This document shows positions 16,443 to 24,871 of a DNA stretch of 43,594 nucleotides, piece by piece; positions within the stretch are counted from its first letter, which is position 1, and each line of letters begins with the position of its first letter. The DNA is from Arthrobacter sp. Bi26 (lineage in GTDB: Bacteria; Actinomycetota; Actinomycetes; Actinomycetales; Micrococcaceae): assembly GCF_918697925.1 (NCBI RefSeq), contig NZ_CAKKMF010000037.1, positions 1 through 43,594 of the forward strand, written 5' to 3'. The position numbers and the translations under genes were made by a program. The notes beneath the pieces were generated by a model that ran no database searches, was not told where the DNA came from, and saw only the letters and a list, made by a program, of their open reading frames with translations.

Positions 16443-17629
16443 AGGACCACTGCCGACGTGAGCTTGGCGAGCGGTTCGCCCAGGGCATCGACCAGGGCGG
16501 CGAGCTGCTGGACTTCGGTCTGGCTGAGCTCGTTGTAGTACGCGAAGCCTTCGCCGGTGGAGTGCTGCTTGAGCCCGGCCTGCAGGGCTGCGAACTTGGC
16601 CTCGAGCGCCTCGGACAGGGCCGGGTCCTTCTGCTGCAGCACGGGCTTCAGGCTTTCGAAGGCGATCCTTGCTCCGTCAACGTTGGCCTGGAAGTCCCAG
16701 AGATCGGTGTGGGACCAGATTTCTTCCTCCCCGGTGACTTTGCCGGTGGCTACTTCGTCCAGGAGCTCCTTGGCGCCGTTCCCGATCTTGTCCGCGGTGA
16801 GCTCCACGGTGCGGGTCCGCTTGGCCAGGTCCTCGGTGTCGGCAACGAGCTGCGTGGCGATGGCGGCACGCTCCGCCTTTGTCTGCGGGGTGTAGCTGGC
16901 CGGCGGGAACAGGTCCTTCTCGGCCCGGTGCCAGCCCGTCCATTCCTGGCCGGGTTCGAGGTCGGCCTCGCGGGCATCGAGCTTGGGGTCGAGATCCCCG
17001 AACGACTCGGCAACCGGCTCGATGCGCTCCCAGTGCATACGGGTGGCGGCATAGAGCCCGCGGGCCTTCGCGGCATCTCCAGCAGCGTAAGCCGCGGCGA
17101 ACGCCTTCGTCCCGTCCACCAGCTGGTCGGTCTGGTCCTTGACGTAGGCGGAGTACTGGCGGGTGCCGGTGTCCAGCAGCTCCTGAACATTGGCGTCGAC
17201 GGCGGGGCTGCTGCCGGAGTCCGTGACGTCGAAGCCGGCGCGAATGCCGTCGCCCTGCATTCCGGGCTTGCAGGACGTGGTGTACTTGCCGGCGGCCGCG
17301 GTGACCACCAGATTGCGGCTCAGGCCGGGGCCGATATTCTCCACTTCGCCGATGACCCGGAGTCCGTCCTCGGCCAGAAGGTAGAAGTCGGCGGCCTGGG
17401 GGCCTTCGTTCTTGACGGCGAACGTCAGATTGCCGCTGGCGACCTGGTTGGCCGAGACCTTGCATTCGGTCTGGGTGCTGGTGACCTGGATCGGTCCGGC
17501 GGCTGCTCCCGGGGTCTTTGAGTTGGCCATGCAGCCGGCGAGGGCCAGGGGAGCGGCGGTTACCGCCGCAACCAGCGCAAGTGTCTTCCGGAACCGGGGA
17601 GCGGTTTTGGGCAGGGTGAAACTGGGCAT
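16439..17629 (-). CDS. efeO: Iron uptake lipoprotein EfeO (cupredoxin plus M75 domain)
   Basis: 396 residues from ATG 17629. Signal peptide 1-33 ends in a lipobox (LALAGC, Cys33), so it is a membrane-anchored lipoprotein. Residues 45-135 form a cupredoxin-like domain (LTFAVKNEGPQAADFYLL, KYTTSCKPGMQGDG). Residues 140-396 form the helical imelysin/M75 domain with RMHWERIEPVAESFGDLDP (197 onward) and GWHRAEKDLFP. EfeO captures ferric or ferrous iron for the permease, with EfeB as partner. It leads the operon efeO-efeB-membrane protein. DtxR-like boxes lie 107-195 nt upstream. No efeU is present on either side. Confidence 0.94.
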   Translation of the reverse strand: MPSFTLPKTAPRFRKTLALVAAVTAAPLALAGCMANSKTPGAAAGPIQVTSTQTECKVSANQVASGNLTFAVKNEGPQAADFYLLAEDGLRVIGEVENIGPGLSRNLVVTAAAGKYTTSCKPGMQGDGIRAGFDVTDSGSSPAVDANVQELLDTGTRQYSAYVKDQTDQLVDGTKAFAAAYAAGDAAKARGLYAATRMHWERIEPVAESFGDLDPKLDAREADLEPGQEWTGWHRAEKDLFPPASYTPQTKAERAAIATQLVADTEDLAKRTRTVELTADKIGNGAKELLDEVATGKVTGEEEIWSHTDLWDFQANVDGARIAFESLKPVLQQKDPALSEALEAKFAALQAGLKQHSTGEGFAYYNELSQTEVQQLAALVDALGEPLAKLTSAVVL

Positions 17630-17735
17630 AGGGGATTTCCTTGGATCGGTCGGGTGGAACGTGCGGTTGAGGCGGAAGCGTGTGGGCCGTTGTACGTGCG
17701 GGTTCCTCGAGCGACGATGCTGAAGAAACCCGTAC

Positions 17736-17749
17736 TTAGGTGAACCTAA
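17736..17749. promoter_or_regulatory. DtxR/IdeR-like iron box, efeO side
   Basis: TTAGGTGAACCTAA is a perfect inverted repeat. Aligned to the 19-bp DtxR/IdeR consensus it matches about 12 positions in either orientation because the half-sites are closer than usual. A TTATTT-like -10 for efeO overlaps it on the minus strand. It probably mediates iron repression of efeOB. Confidence 0.6.
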
Positions 17750-17805
17750 ATAAGGAGGATACCCACTCCGGGCGATTACGCAAACCTTTCATGCCCTAAT
17801 TTGGC

Positions 17806-17824
17806 TTAGGCAAGCCTAATCTAA
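17806..17824. promoter_or_regulatory. DtxR/IdeR iron box in front of the adenylation-acyltransferase gene
   Basis: TTAGGCAAGCCTAATCTAA matches the 19-bp consensus TTAGGTTAGSCTAACCTAA at 16 positions by hand alignment. It ends 13 nt before the GTG at 17838, so a bound regulator would cover the transcription start. A CCTAATTTGGCTTAGG stretch just upstream (17795-17810) may be an overlapping weaker site. Confidence 0.78.
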
Positions 17825-17837
17825 TAACATCGTCCGG

Positions 17838-20438
17838 GTGACCACGCAGCAGCTTGATTTCATGCGGGTGCCCTTTGCCGCCGATCTTGCGAGCTACGGG
17901 GACAGCCCTGCCATCCTGACCGACACCCTGGCAATGACGTACCGGGAGCTGGCGGATTGCGTCGATGCCTTCGCCCTGCGCCTCGGCACCACGCGGCGCC
18001 TCGTGGCGCTTTCGGCAGCCAACGACGTCGATTCGCTGGTTGCCTACCTGGCGGCGCTCGTAGGCGGCCACCCCCTGATCCTGTTGCCCGAAGACAAACC
18101 GGCCGCCCTGGAATCCCTCGTTGCGGCCTACGACCCCGACGTCGTCGTCCGGGCCGGCAACGGCCAACTCCTGCTGGACGAGCGCCGGGCCGGTACACGG
18201 CACGAACTGCACCCGGACCTGGCACTCCTGCTCAGCACGTCCGGATCCACGGGCTCGCCTAAGCTCGTCCGCCTCTCCCATGCAAACCTGCAGTCCAACG
18301 CCGAGTCGATTTCCGAGTACCTGAAAATCGGCCCGGAGGACCGTGCCGCGACGACACTGCCCATGTCCTACTGTTACGGGTTGTCTGTGATCAACAGCCA
18401 CCTGCTCCGCGGTGCCGGGCTGGTCCTGACCGACTTTTCCGTGGTTGATCCGTGCTTCTGGGAGCTCTTTCGACAGCGTGGGGCCACGTCCTTCGCGGCC
18501 GTTCCGTACACCTTTGAACTGCTGGAGCGAATCGGGTTCGAGGACATGGACCTGCCCAGCCTGGGCTACGTCACCCAGGCCGGGGGCCGAATGGCGCCGG
18601 AATCGGTGAGGAAATATGCGGAACTGGGCCGCCGAAACGGCTGGGACTTCTTCGTCATGTACGGCCAGACCGAGGCGACGGCCCGGATGGCGTACCTCCC
18701 TCCGGAACTGGCGGCGGAGGTCCCGGGCGCGGTGGGCATTCCGGTGCCGGGCGGTTCGTTCAGGATCGACCCGGTGCCGGGGTTGGAACACGGCGAGCTC
18801 GTCTACACCGGTCCCAACGTCATGCTCGGCTACGCCGAAAGCCCGGCGGATCTCGCCGCGGGCCGCGCCATTACCGAGCTCCGCACCGGCGACCTCGCCC
18901 GGCTACACCCGGCGGGCGTCTACGAAGTGGTGGGGCGGCGCAGCCGGTTCGTCAAGATCGTGGGACTTCGCGTTGACCTGGGGCAGGTGGAGCGGCTCCT
19001 GGCCGACCTCGGTGTGCAGGCTGCCAGTGCCGGAACGGACGACGGCGTCGTCGTCGCCGTGGAAGGCGACCACGACGCGCACCTGCTGGGCAAGGTCCTG
19101 GCACAGGGGATGGGGTTGCCGCGCGCGGCCCTCGAGGTGCACGCCGTCGAACATCTCCCGCGCCTGGCCACGGGCAAACTGGACTACCAGGCCGTCCTGG
19201 CCCTGTCCCGGCTTAAAGCCGTGGCAGCACCTGAGGCCGCGAGCGTTAGCGGCGCGCCGGACAGCGTCCGGAAGATCTTCGAGGACGCGCTGGAGTGCGC
19301 CGAGATCGGCGACGGCGACACCTTCGTCTCCCTGGGCGGGGACTCACTGTCCTACGTGGCCGCGTCGGTCCGCCTGGAACAAGCCCTGGGCCACCTCCCG
19401 CCGGACTGGCACGTGACTCCGGTCAGGGACTTGGAGCCGCGGCCGCGTACCGCACCGGTCCGGAAGCGTCGACGGTTCTTTGCGCCGGTCGAAACGAGCA
19501 TCGTGCTGCGGGCCGTGGGGATCGTCCTGATCGTAAGCACACACGTCGGCCTGTTCAGTTGGCAGGGTGCCGCCCACGTACTCATGGCCGTGGCCGGCTA
19601 CAACTTCGCCCGCTTCCAGCTCTCCGGGAAACGGGTGCCGCGGCTGAAGCGGCAGCTGGGCAGCGTGGCAAGAATCGTGGTGCCGAGCATGGCGTTCATC
19701 GCGGTGGCCTACCTGATCACCGACAACTACGCGCCCGCCAATATCCTGCTGCTCAACGCCATCCTGGGGCCGGAGGCGGTGACCACCCAGTGGCACTTCT
19801 GGTTCATCGAAATTCTTGTCTACCTGCTTGTGGGGGCGACGGCGCTGCTGGCCATTCCGTGGGCGGACCGCGCCGAGCGGCGCTTCCCTTTGCTCTTTCC
19901 GCTGGCGCTGACCGGCGCGGGGCTTTTGACCCGCTTTGAGCTGGTGAACCCCGGAGTGCCGCACACCGCTCCTGCACTGTGGCTCTTCGCGTTGGGTTGG
20001 GCCATTGCGCGGTCCCGGACCGTAGCCCAGCGTTGCATTGTCTCGGTCATTGCGGCACTGACCGTTCCGGGGTTCTTCGAGAACCCGGGCCGGGAGTGCA
20101 CGCTCCTCGTCGGAATCCTGCTGCTCATCTGGCTGCCCAGCGTCCCGGTGCCCAAGGGCCTCCGCCGCCTCACGGTGGTGCTGGCCAGCGCCTCCCTCTA
20201 CGCGTACCTGGTCCACTGGGTGGTCTATCCGCCGCTGGCCGGGATAAGCCCCGCGCTGGCCGTAGCAGTCTCACTCGCCGTGGGAGTAGCCTACTGGGCG
20301 CTCTGTATGCGCGTGATGGGCGCAGTCAGCCGACGGCGGGCACGCGCTGCCGGGCGCTCTTCGCGCGCTCGCCGCCGGCGTCAAGTCAGGTTCTTGCCCA
20401 GGAACGCGAGGACATCCGGGAGGATGGAGCGCCAGTAG
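17838..20438 (+). CDS. One-chain adenylation-carrier-membrane acyltransferase protein
   Basis: 866 residues from GTG 17838; no ribosome site, so the short or absent leader fits the nearby iron box. Residues 1-455: acyl-AMP-forming enzyme with P-loop TSGSTGSPK (134-142), MYGQTEAT (274-281), TGD (350-352) and catalytic Lys447 in LATGKLDY. Residues 470-535: carrier domain with phosphopantetheine Ser503 in GGDSLS. Residues 550-840: acyltransferase-3 membrane domain of about ten helices with the R-X10-H signature (R558, H569) and WHFWFIEILVYL. The C-terminal 35 residues are very basic and overlap the opposite gene by 58 nt. By logic it would activate an acid, hold it as a thioester and pass it to an acceptor at the membrane, like DltA, DltC and DltB in one chain. 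Acid and acceptor are unknown; iron control suggests siderophore or surface modification. Confidence 0.88.
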   Translation: MTTQQLDFMRVPFAADLASYGDSPAILTDTLAMTYRELADCVDAFALRLGTTRRLVALSAANDVDSLVAYLAALVGGHPLILLPEDKPAALESLVAAYDPDVVVRAGNGQLLLDERRAGTRHELHPDLALLLSTSGSTGSPKLVRLSHANLQSNAESISEYLKIGPEDRAATTLPMSYCYGLSVINSHLLRGAGLVLTDFSVVDPCFWELFRQRGATSFAAVPYTFELLERIGFEDMDLPSLGYVTQAGGRMAPESVRKYAELGRRNGWDFFVMYGQTEATARMAYLPPELAAEVPGAVGIPVPGGSFRIDPVPGLEHGELVYTGPNVMLGYAESPADLAAGRAITELRTGDLARLHPAGVYEVVGRRSRFVKIVGLRVDLGQVERLLADLGVQAASAGTDDGVVVAVEGDHDAHLLGKVLAQGMGLPRAALEVHAVEHLPRLATGKLDYQAVLALSRLKAVAAPEAASVSGAPDSVRKIFEDALECAEIGDGDTFVSLGGDSLSYVAASVRLEQALGHLPPDWHVTPVRDLEPRPRTAPVRKRRRFFAPVETSIVLRAVGIVLIVSTHVGLFSWQGAAHVLMAVAGYNFARFQLSGKRVPRLKRQLGSVARIVVPSMAFIAVAYLITDNYAPANILLLNAILGPEAVTTQWHFWFIEILVYLLVGATALLAIPWADRAERRFPLLFPLALTGAGLLTRFELVNPGVPHTAPALWLFALGWAIARSRTVAQRCIVSVIAALTVPGFFENPGRECTLLVGILLLIWLPSVPVPKGLRRLTVVLASASLYAYLVHWVVYPPLAGISPALAVAVSLAVGVAYWALCMRVMGAVSRRRARAAGRSSRARRRRQVRFLPRNARTSGRMERQ

Positions 20439-21220
20439 CCGCCGTCGTGGCCGCCAGCCTGGAAGCCTCCCTCGTGTTCACCTGGAAGGTCCTTCACGTA
20501 GTCCTTGACGCTGAAGAGCAGGTTGTCCGCCGTGCCGCAGTCGATCCGTTTCGGCAGCGGCTCCAGCTCCGGCCGGAGGGCAAAGATGTCGTTGGCCGCA
20601 AAGTCCGCGGCGCTGTCGAAGTTGTCGGACCGGCCGGCGTCGTACAGGCTCCAGACGGCGGGGCTCATCGCGGCGACGGCGCGGAGCCCGGGGACGCGGT
20701 GCTGGGAGGCCAGGAGCAGGGCGCCGAAGCCGCCCATCGACAGGCCGAACACGGCGAGCCTGCCGGTGTCGGCGCCCCGGCCGGCCAGCAGGGGGAGGAA
20801 TTCCTCCACCAGCATGGCCTGCGTGTCTGTTCCGGATTCCCGGCGATGCCACCACGATTCGCCTCCGTCGATGGCAGCGATCGCGAAAGGCGTCCCTCCC
20901 CGGGCCACATGCCGGGCCAGGACGCCGCCCGCGTCCAACTCGTCGAAGACCATGCGGTGGTCCGCGCCCGTTCCGTGCAGGAACAGGGCAACGGGCCAGG
21001 GGCCGGAGGGTCCGCCGCCGGTGGATCCGGGTACGGCCAGTGACCAGCCCGTGGGTTCCTGCGGCCGGAACCGTGAGGTGAAGCTGCCGCTGCGCATGGC
21101 GATGGGTGCGGCTGGCGGCTCCTGGCTGGACGCGCCCGGGCCGGCGCACCCCGCGACCGACGCCGCTGCCACGGCGCCGAGCCCCAGCAGGCTGCGTCGG
21201 GAAATTCCGGGTGATCCCAT
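20381..21220 (-). CDS. Tat-exported lipoprotein esterase (esterase D / antigen 85-like fold)
   Basis: 279 residues from ATG 21220, chosen because it puts the twin-arginine motif (SRRSLLGLG, 7-15) at the N-terminus; an in-frame start at 21265 exists. A lipobox-like SVAGC places Cys25 as lipidation site. Catalytic features: oxyanion LHGTG (81-85), nucleophile GLSMGG with Ser161, probable Asp232 (CGTADN) and His258 in AGGHDGGYW, as in PF00756 esterases. Such enzymes hydrolyse or transfer acyl groups outside the cell and include siderophore esterases. Its 3' end overlaps the adenylation-acyltransferase gene by 58 nt, convergently. The shared setting is suggestive of a common substrate but no iron box precedes it. 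Confidence 0.85.
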   Translation of the reverse strand: MGSPGISRRSLLGLGAVAAASVAGCAGPGASSQEPPAAPIAMRSGSFTSRFRPQEPTGWSLAVPGSTGGGPSGPWPVALFLHGTGADHRMVFDELDAGGVLARHVARGGTPFAIAAIDGGESWWHRRESGTDTQAMLVEEFLPLLAGRGADTGRLAVFGLSMGGFGALLLASQHRVPGLRAVAAMSPAVWSLYDAGRSDNFDSAADFAANDIFALRPELEPLPKRIDCGTADNLLFSVKDYVKDLPGEHEGGFQAGGHDGGYWRSILPDVLAFLGKNLT

Positions 21221-21368
21221 GGCCCGATCATAGGCCCGACCCGGCAGTGGGGGAGTTGTTGCCATGCGGGCGGCGGCTCAAATGGGTCATGGCACACTCC
21301 GGCAACAATTGCGGTACGAATTCGGGACAACAGTGGGGGTTTGCCGGTGTACCAGCGACACTGACGGC

Positions 21369-21857
21369 ATGGCTTTTCACCTGAAGGACCGTGAAGGGCG
21401 CTCCGCGATCTGTGCCACGATTGGGGCACTGGTGCTGGTTGCCGCGACCTCGGGGTGCTCGTCCACCACGGGCGGGGCGCCGCCGTGTTTACCGCCCGCC
21501 TATTCGCTGACCCCGACGGAAGCCAAACCGGGGCAAAGCGTGACGGTGGCAGCGCCGGACGCCGACTGCAATCCCCGCTACGGCAAGAACGCACGAATCC
21601 AGGTGAGCGTCACCGACGCAACAGGGGCCGAAGTCGTCAACACCACCTCCGCCATGAACGACGCCGGTGGGTTCAGTTACACGTTTGTCGTACCCGCCCG
21701 GACCGCCGTGGGGGATGCCGCCGTAACCGCAGTGCCTTACAACATTGACTGGTGCGATGACACCGGCAGGAACAACCGCGTGGCGGGAGCACGAGACGTG
21801 CCCTTCGTGCGGGTGTCGTGTGTGGTGCCTGTGAAGCCCCTCGCCATCACCCGCTAA
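21369..21857 (+). CDS. Small secreted lipoprotein, unknown
   Basis: 162 residues from ATG 21369. Residues 1-30 are a lipoprotein signal peptide (ICATIGALVLVAATSGC, lipidated Cys30). The mature part starts with a Ser/Thr/Gly linker and continues as a predicted beta-sandwich of about 120 residues (YSLTPTEAKPGQSVTVAAP, RIQVSVTDATGAEV, FSYTFVVPARTAVGDAAVTAV) resembling an Ig-like or adhesion domain, with cysteines that could pair (C45ish, DADC, WCDD, VSC). No enzyme motif seen. It is divergent from the esterase; a short inverted repeat TTGTTGCC/GGCAACAA (21256-21308) lies in the spacer. Confidence 0.72.
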   Translation: MAFHLKDREGRSAICATIGALVLVAATSGCSSTTGGAPPCLPPAYSLTPTEAKPGQSVTVAAPDADCNPRYGKNARIQVSVTDATGAEVVNTTSAMNDAGGFSYTFVVPARTAVGDAAVTAVPYNIDWCDDTGRNNRVAGARDVPFVRVSCVVPVKPLAITR

Positions 21858-21864
21858 GGGACCG

Positions 21865-21899
21865 CCTCCGCGGAGGACACACCGGCTTGGTCCTATACT
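21865..21899 (+). promoter_or_regulatory. GC-rich palindrome followed by a TATACT -10 element
   Basis: CCTCCGCGGAGG (21865-21876) is a perfect 12-bp palindrome just after the lipoprotein stop. TATACT (21894-21899) is a strong -10 for the membrane-anchored protein starting at 21982. No good -35 is seen at 17 bp, and the palindrome falls where an activator or repressor could act. Confidence 0.4.
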
Positions 21900-21981
21900 G
21901 GCGTTCAATTGCCGGCCTGACCACCGGGGCAGCAGGAACGCGGCAGGTAGCGTCGGGTTTACTGAGGGGGCTGGGCAGGAT

Positions 21982-22452
21982 ATGGGGCGTCGAGGAGAGA
22001 TCGCTCTGGCGGTCGTAGCGGCAATCGTCGTAGGCGTTGCCGGCTTTTTCACGAATGTCCATTTTCAGAATGAAGCCAACATTAGACAGATGAAGGCAAT
22101 CGCGGATCGGCTTCAGACTTCCCCCGGGTGGGAACCCATCGGAGGGACACAAGCACCCCTGGGTGGGGCGTTTTGCATCCCAATTGACGGACCATGCGCA
22201 ATCTATGCATACAGGTGGGACACGCACAGGCCGTACCGCGCCGGTGATCTGGAGCGATACATCGATCAGGTTGGACTGACTCCCGACGAGTACAAACCGT
22301 GCCTCAGGGAACGAAGAATTAACGCAGGAGGCCTGATGTGCCGGGGCGTCGGGAGGATCGACGGCTGGGACGTACGGATCACCATTGACGACTATGGCCC
22401 GGCGTCCGACAGTTACACGACGCAGATCGTGGTTGAACGCTACGGCTACTGA
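21982..22452 (+). CDS. Membrane-anchored protein of unknown function
   Basis: 156 residues from ATG 21982 preceded by GGCAGGA. One N-terminal TM helix (IALAVVAAIVVGVAGFF, 7-23) is followed by a soluble region of about 130 residues with four cysteines in two pairs (FCIPIDGPC; KPC and LMC). The domain mixes short strands and loops (YAYRWDTHRPYRAGDLERYI, GWDVRITIDDYGPASDSYTT) and does not match a family I know. Base composition looks less GC-rich than neighbouring genes. Probably type II topology with the soluble part outside. Confidence 0.65.
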   Translation: MGRRGEIALAVVAAIVVGVAGFFTNVHFQNEANIRQMKAIADRLQTSPGWEPIGGTQAPLGGAFCIPIDGPCAIYAYRWDTHRPYRAGDLERYIDQVGLTPDEYKPCLRERRINAGGLMCRGVGRIDGWDVRITIDDYGPASDSYTTQIVVERYGY

Positions 22453-22520
22453 AGGTCGACGCCGAGGCTCCTGAGGTGCCGTCTCCAGGTCCGAATCAGG
22501 ACAATGTACCGTGGAGGCCG

Positions 22521-23309
22521 ATGACTCTTTCTGAAGAACTTCTTACGGCGTACGACCAGCAACTGCGAACGGATGCCGAGACACCCAGTGCCATCGCCGT
22601 TGAGCGGCTGGGCCCGTTACGCCTGGTGACCTTCGCAGGCGGCCGAGGCTTCGTGACTTATCAGGACCTCGATGGGGCCAGTGCCCGGACGATCGCGCAT
22701 TGGGTGGCCGAGGCGCTCGCGTTTTACCGCAGCGATCCGGCAATCGTGCGGGTTGAGTGGAAGACCCGTGGCCACGATCATGCACCCGGACTCCATGTCG
22801 CACTGCTGGAGAACGGTTTTGAGCCCGATGAGACCGAGTCGATCATGATCGGGCCGGCCAGAGCGTTGAATGTGGACGTGCAGCTGCCGCCCGGCATCAG
22901 CCTGCGGCGGGTGACCGAAGAACGGGACATTCGCGCCATGAGCGCAATGCAGGACGAGGTTTTCGGCACTAACGTCTCCGACGGCAATGCCGATGCAATC
23001 CTGCGTCGCGTGGCTCTGGACGACGGTATGGAACTGTGGGTCGCCGAACATGGTGGGGCGATTGTCAGTGCGGGCCGCCTCGAGCCGGTACCGGACACGG
23101 AATTCGCGGGCATCTGGGGCGGGGCAACGCGGGCAGAATGGCGCGGCCGGGGTATCTACCGGGCGCTCACCGCGGCCCGGGCTCGAGCCGCGCTAACGCT
23201 CGGTAAGAAACTCATCCACAGCGACTCAACAGAATATTCGCGACCGATTCTGGAACGCTATGGCTTGCACCGGGTGTCAACAACCACTCCGTACCGCTGG
23301 CGGCGCTGA
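22521..23309 (+). CDS. GNAT family acetyltransferase with N-terminal extension
   Basis: 262 residues from ATG 22521, which follows a GGAGG site; 15 further codons upstream are open but unsupported. The C-terminal half is the GNAT core: ISLRRVTEERDIRAMSAMQ (138 onward), LWVAEHGGAIVSAGRLEPV, motif A WGGATRAEWRGRGIYRALT with the RGRGIY CoA loop, and HSDSTEYSRPILERYGLHRV. The N-terminal 135 residues resemble a degenerate second GNAT-like half (RLVTFAGGRGFVTYQDL, WVAEALAFYRSD). Substrate unknown. It stands alone, convergent with the AAA+ gene. Confidence 0.83.
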   Translation: MTLSEELLTAYDQQLRTDAETPSAIAVERLGPLRLVTFAGGRGFVTYQDLDGASARTIAHWVAEALAFYRSDPAIVRVEWKTRGHDHAPGLHVALLENGFEPDETESIMIGPARALNVDVQLPPGISLRRVTEERDIRAMSAMQDEVFGTNVSDGNADAILRRVALDDGMELWVAEHGGAIVSAGRLEPVPDTEFAGIWGGATRAEWRGRGIYRALTAARARAALTLGKKLIHSDSTEYSRPILERYGLHRVSTTTPYRWRR

Positions 23310-23377
23310 CGGCCCGCGCGCTGAAGATCTCCATCCTTAGCTGACCGGACGATTCGTCTCCAGATCCAGGCACTTTC

Positions 23378-24820
23378 CTAGCGCCCGGAATGAAAGGTTG
23401 CCGGCGGCCCGGGGAACGGTCCTCCATTGCCCTCGGTGTCGCCCTCGGCGCCGCTGCCGAGGAGGCTTCGGGTGAGGGCGGCGCCGTCGGCCATCAGGTC
23501 ATCCACAGCCTTCCCCAGATGGTTGTCCGCGACCGGCATGTCTTCCAAGGCGCCGGCAACGACCGCCCGGCGGACGAGTTCGCGTGCGAACGAGGCGGTG
23601 GTGCCTTCGGTGCGGGCTGCGGCATCTTCAATCGCGTTCGGGCTGAAGGGAATGCCGCGGGCATACAGTTTGATCAGCGAGACCCGCTCCGCCTGGGCAG
23701 GGAGGGGAATTTCGACGGCCAGGTCCACACGCCCGGGACGCTGTGCCAGGGCGCGTTCGAGCATGTCCACGCGGTTGGTGGTGAGGATGAACGCGACGTC
23801 GGCGTCGCTGGCTAAACCGTCCATGGCGTCCAGCACCTCGAATAGCAGCGGTTGGGGTCCGTGCCCGAAGCTGCGGTCCTCGGCGATCAGATCGCAGTCC
23901 TCAAGAACGACGATGGAGGGCTGCAGCGCCCTGGCCATGGTGGCGGCTTCTGAGATCCTGGCGAGCGATCCTCCCGAGAGAAGGATTGCTGTGACACCGT
24001 CGCTCCGGCTCAACAAATACCGCACCGTGTGGGTCTTGCCGGTCCCAGGCCTGCCATAGAGCAGGACGCCGCGCTTGAGGTGCTGGCCGTACTTGTTCAG
24101 AGAGTCCCGGTGCTCCGCGATACCTAAGGTGTGGTCGGAGACTTTCTCCAGCAGGCCACCGGGCAGGATGACATCGGAGGCGGCAAGGGCCGGCCGGGCG
24201 TGAAAGGTCACCCCGGCGGCGCTAGGACCATACTCGCCCATCACCAACGAAATGACCTGCCCCTTGAGCACGCTGCGGTGTTGCATCCGCCGGCGGAACT
24301 CCGAGAGGAAGCGTGCGGCCTGATCTGTAGCGTCGGCCAAAACTTCAAGGGAAGCTGACTGACGGCCATACCGGGGGTTGGCGTCCCGCTGCAGCACCGC
24401 GATCGGGCTGCCTCCGTAGCTGAAGAGCCACAGTCCCAGGGCCACGGCCTGCCGCTGTTCGTCCGGACCGACAGCGAGGTTTGCGTAGTCCGGCTGGGAC
24501 AGGGGGTATTGAGGAAATATCTGGGACTGCTGCAACATGTCGCTCAGCGAATTATGGTGCCTTTGGTCTCCGCCGCCGATCCCCACGAGCCGGAACTCCG
24601 GGTCCTCTGCAGCGAGCTCTTCCATGAGGATGTCTGCGTCCACGAACCGGTGCGGCGGAATCTCCTCAACCACCACAGCCACTGATTCTGCCTGGACCGC
24701 CAAATGCTCGGTGAGCGTGGTCAGCAGCTGGGTTCCCCGCTGAATCCGGTGCTGCCCGGACTGCGCAAGCTCCACCAGCCGCGCGAAATTGTCGATGAAC
24801 TTCCCCAAATTTTCATCCAT
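23378..24820 (-). CDS. Orphan AAA+ ATPase (FtsH/Cdc48-like core)
   Basis: 480 residues from ATG 24820. Residues 1-215 are an unrecognised N-terminal domain, helical at first (MDENLGKFIDNFARLVELAQ). Residues 216-400 form one AAA+ module: Walker A GRPGTGKT (256-263), Walker B IVVLEDCD (303-310), sensor-1 LTTNR (346-350) and arginine fingers in RPGRVD (361-366). The spacing fits the classic AAA clade of Cdc48, FtsH and Bcs1. The final 45 residues are Gly/Pro/Ser-rich and may be disordered. No protease domain, substrate adaptor or partner gene is adjacent, so it is likely a cytosolic remodelling ATPase of unknown target. Confidence 0.85.
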   Translation of the reverse strand: MDENLGKFIDNFARLVELAQSGQHRIQRGTQLLTTLTEHLAVQAESVAVVVEEIPPHRFVDADILMEELAAEDPEFRLVGIGGGDQRHHNSLSDMLQQSQIFPQYPLSQPDYANLAVGPDEQRQAVALGLWLFSYGGSPIAVLQRDANPRYGRQSASLEVLADATDQAARFLSEFRRRMQHRSVLKGQVISLVMGEYGPSAAGVTFHARPALAASDVILPGGLLEKVSDHTLGIAEHRDSLNKYGQHLKRGVLLYGRPGTGKTHTVRYLLSRSDGVTAILLSGGSLARISEAATMARALQPSIVVLEDCDLIAEDRSFGHGPQPLLFEVLDAMDGLASDADVAFILTTNRVDMLERALAQRPGRVDLAVEIPLPAQAERVSLIKLYARGIPFSPNAIEDAAARTEGTTASFARELVRRAVVAGALEDMPVADNHLGKAVDDLMADGAALTRSLLGSGAEGDTEGNGGPFPGPPATFHSGR

Positions 24821-24871
24821 GGGCTGACCCTACCAGCGCCGCAATCGGTTGGCGCTGCTCTCCAGGAAGCG

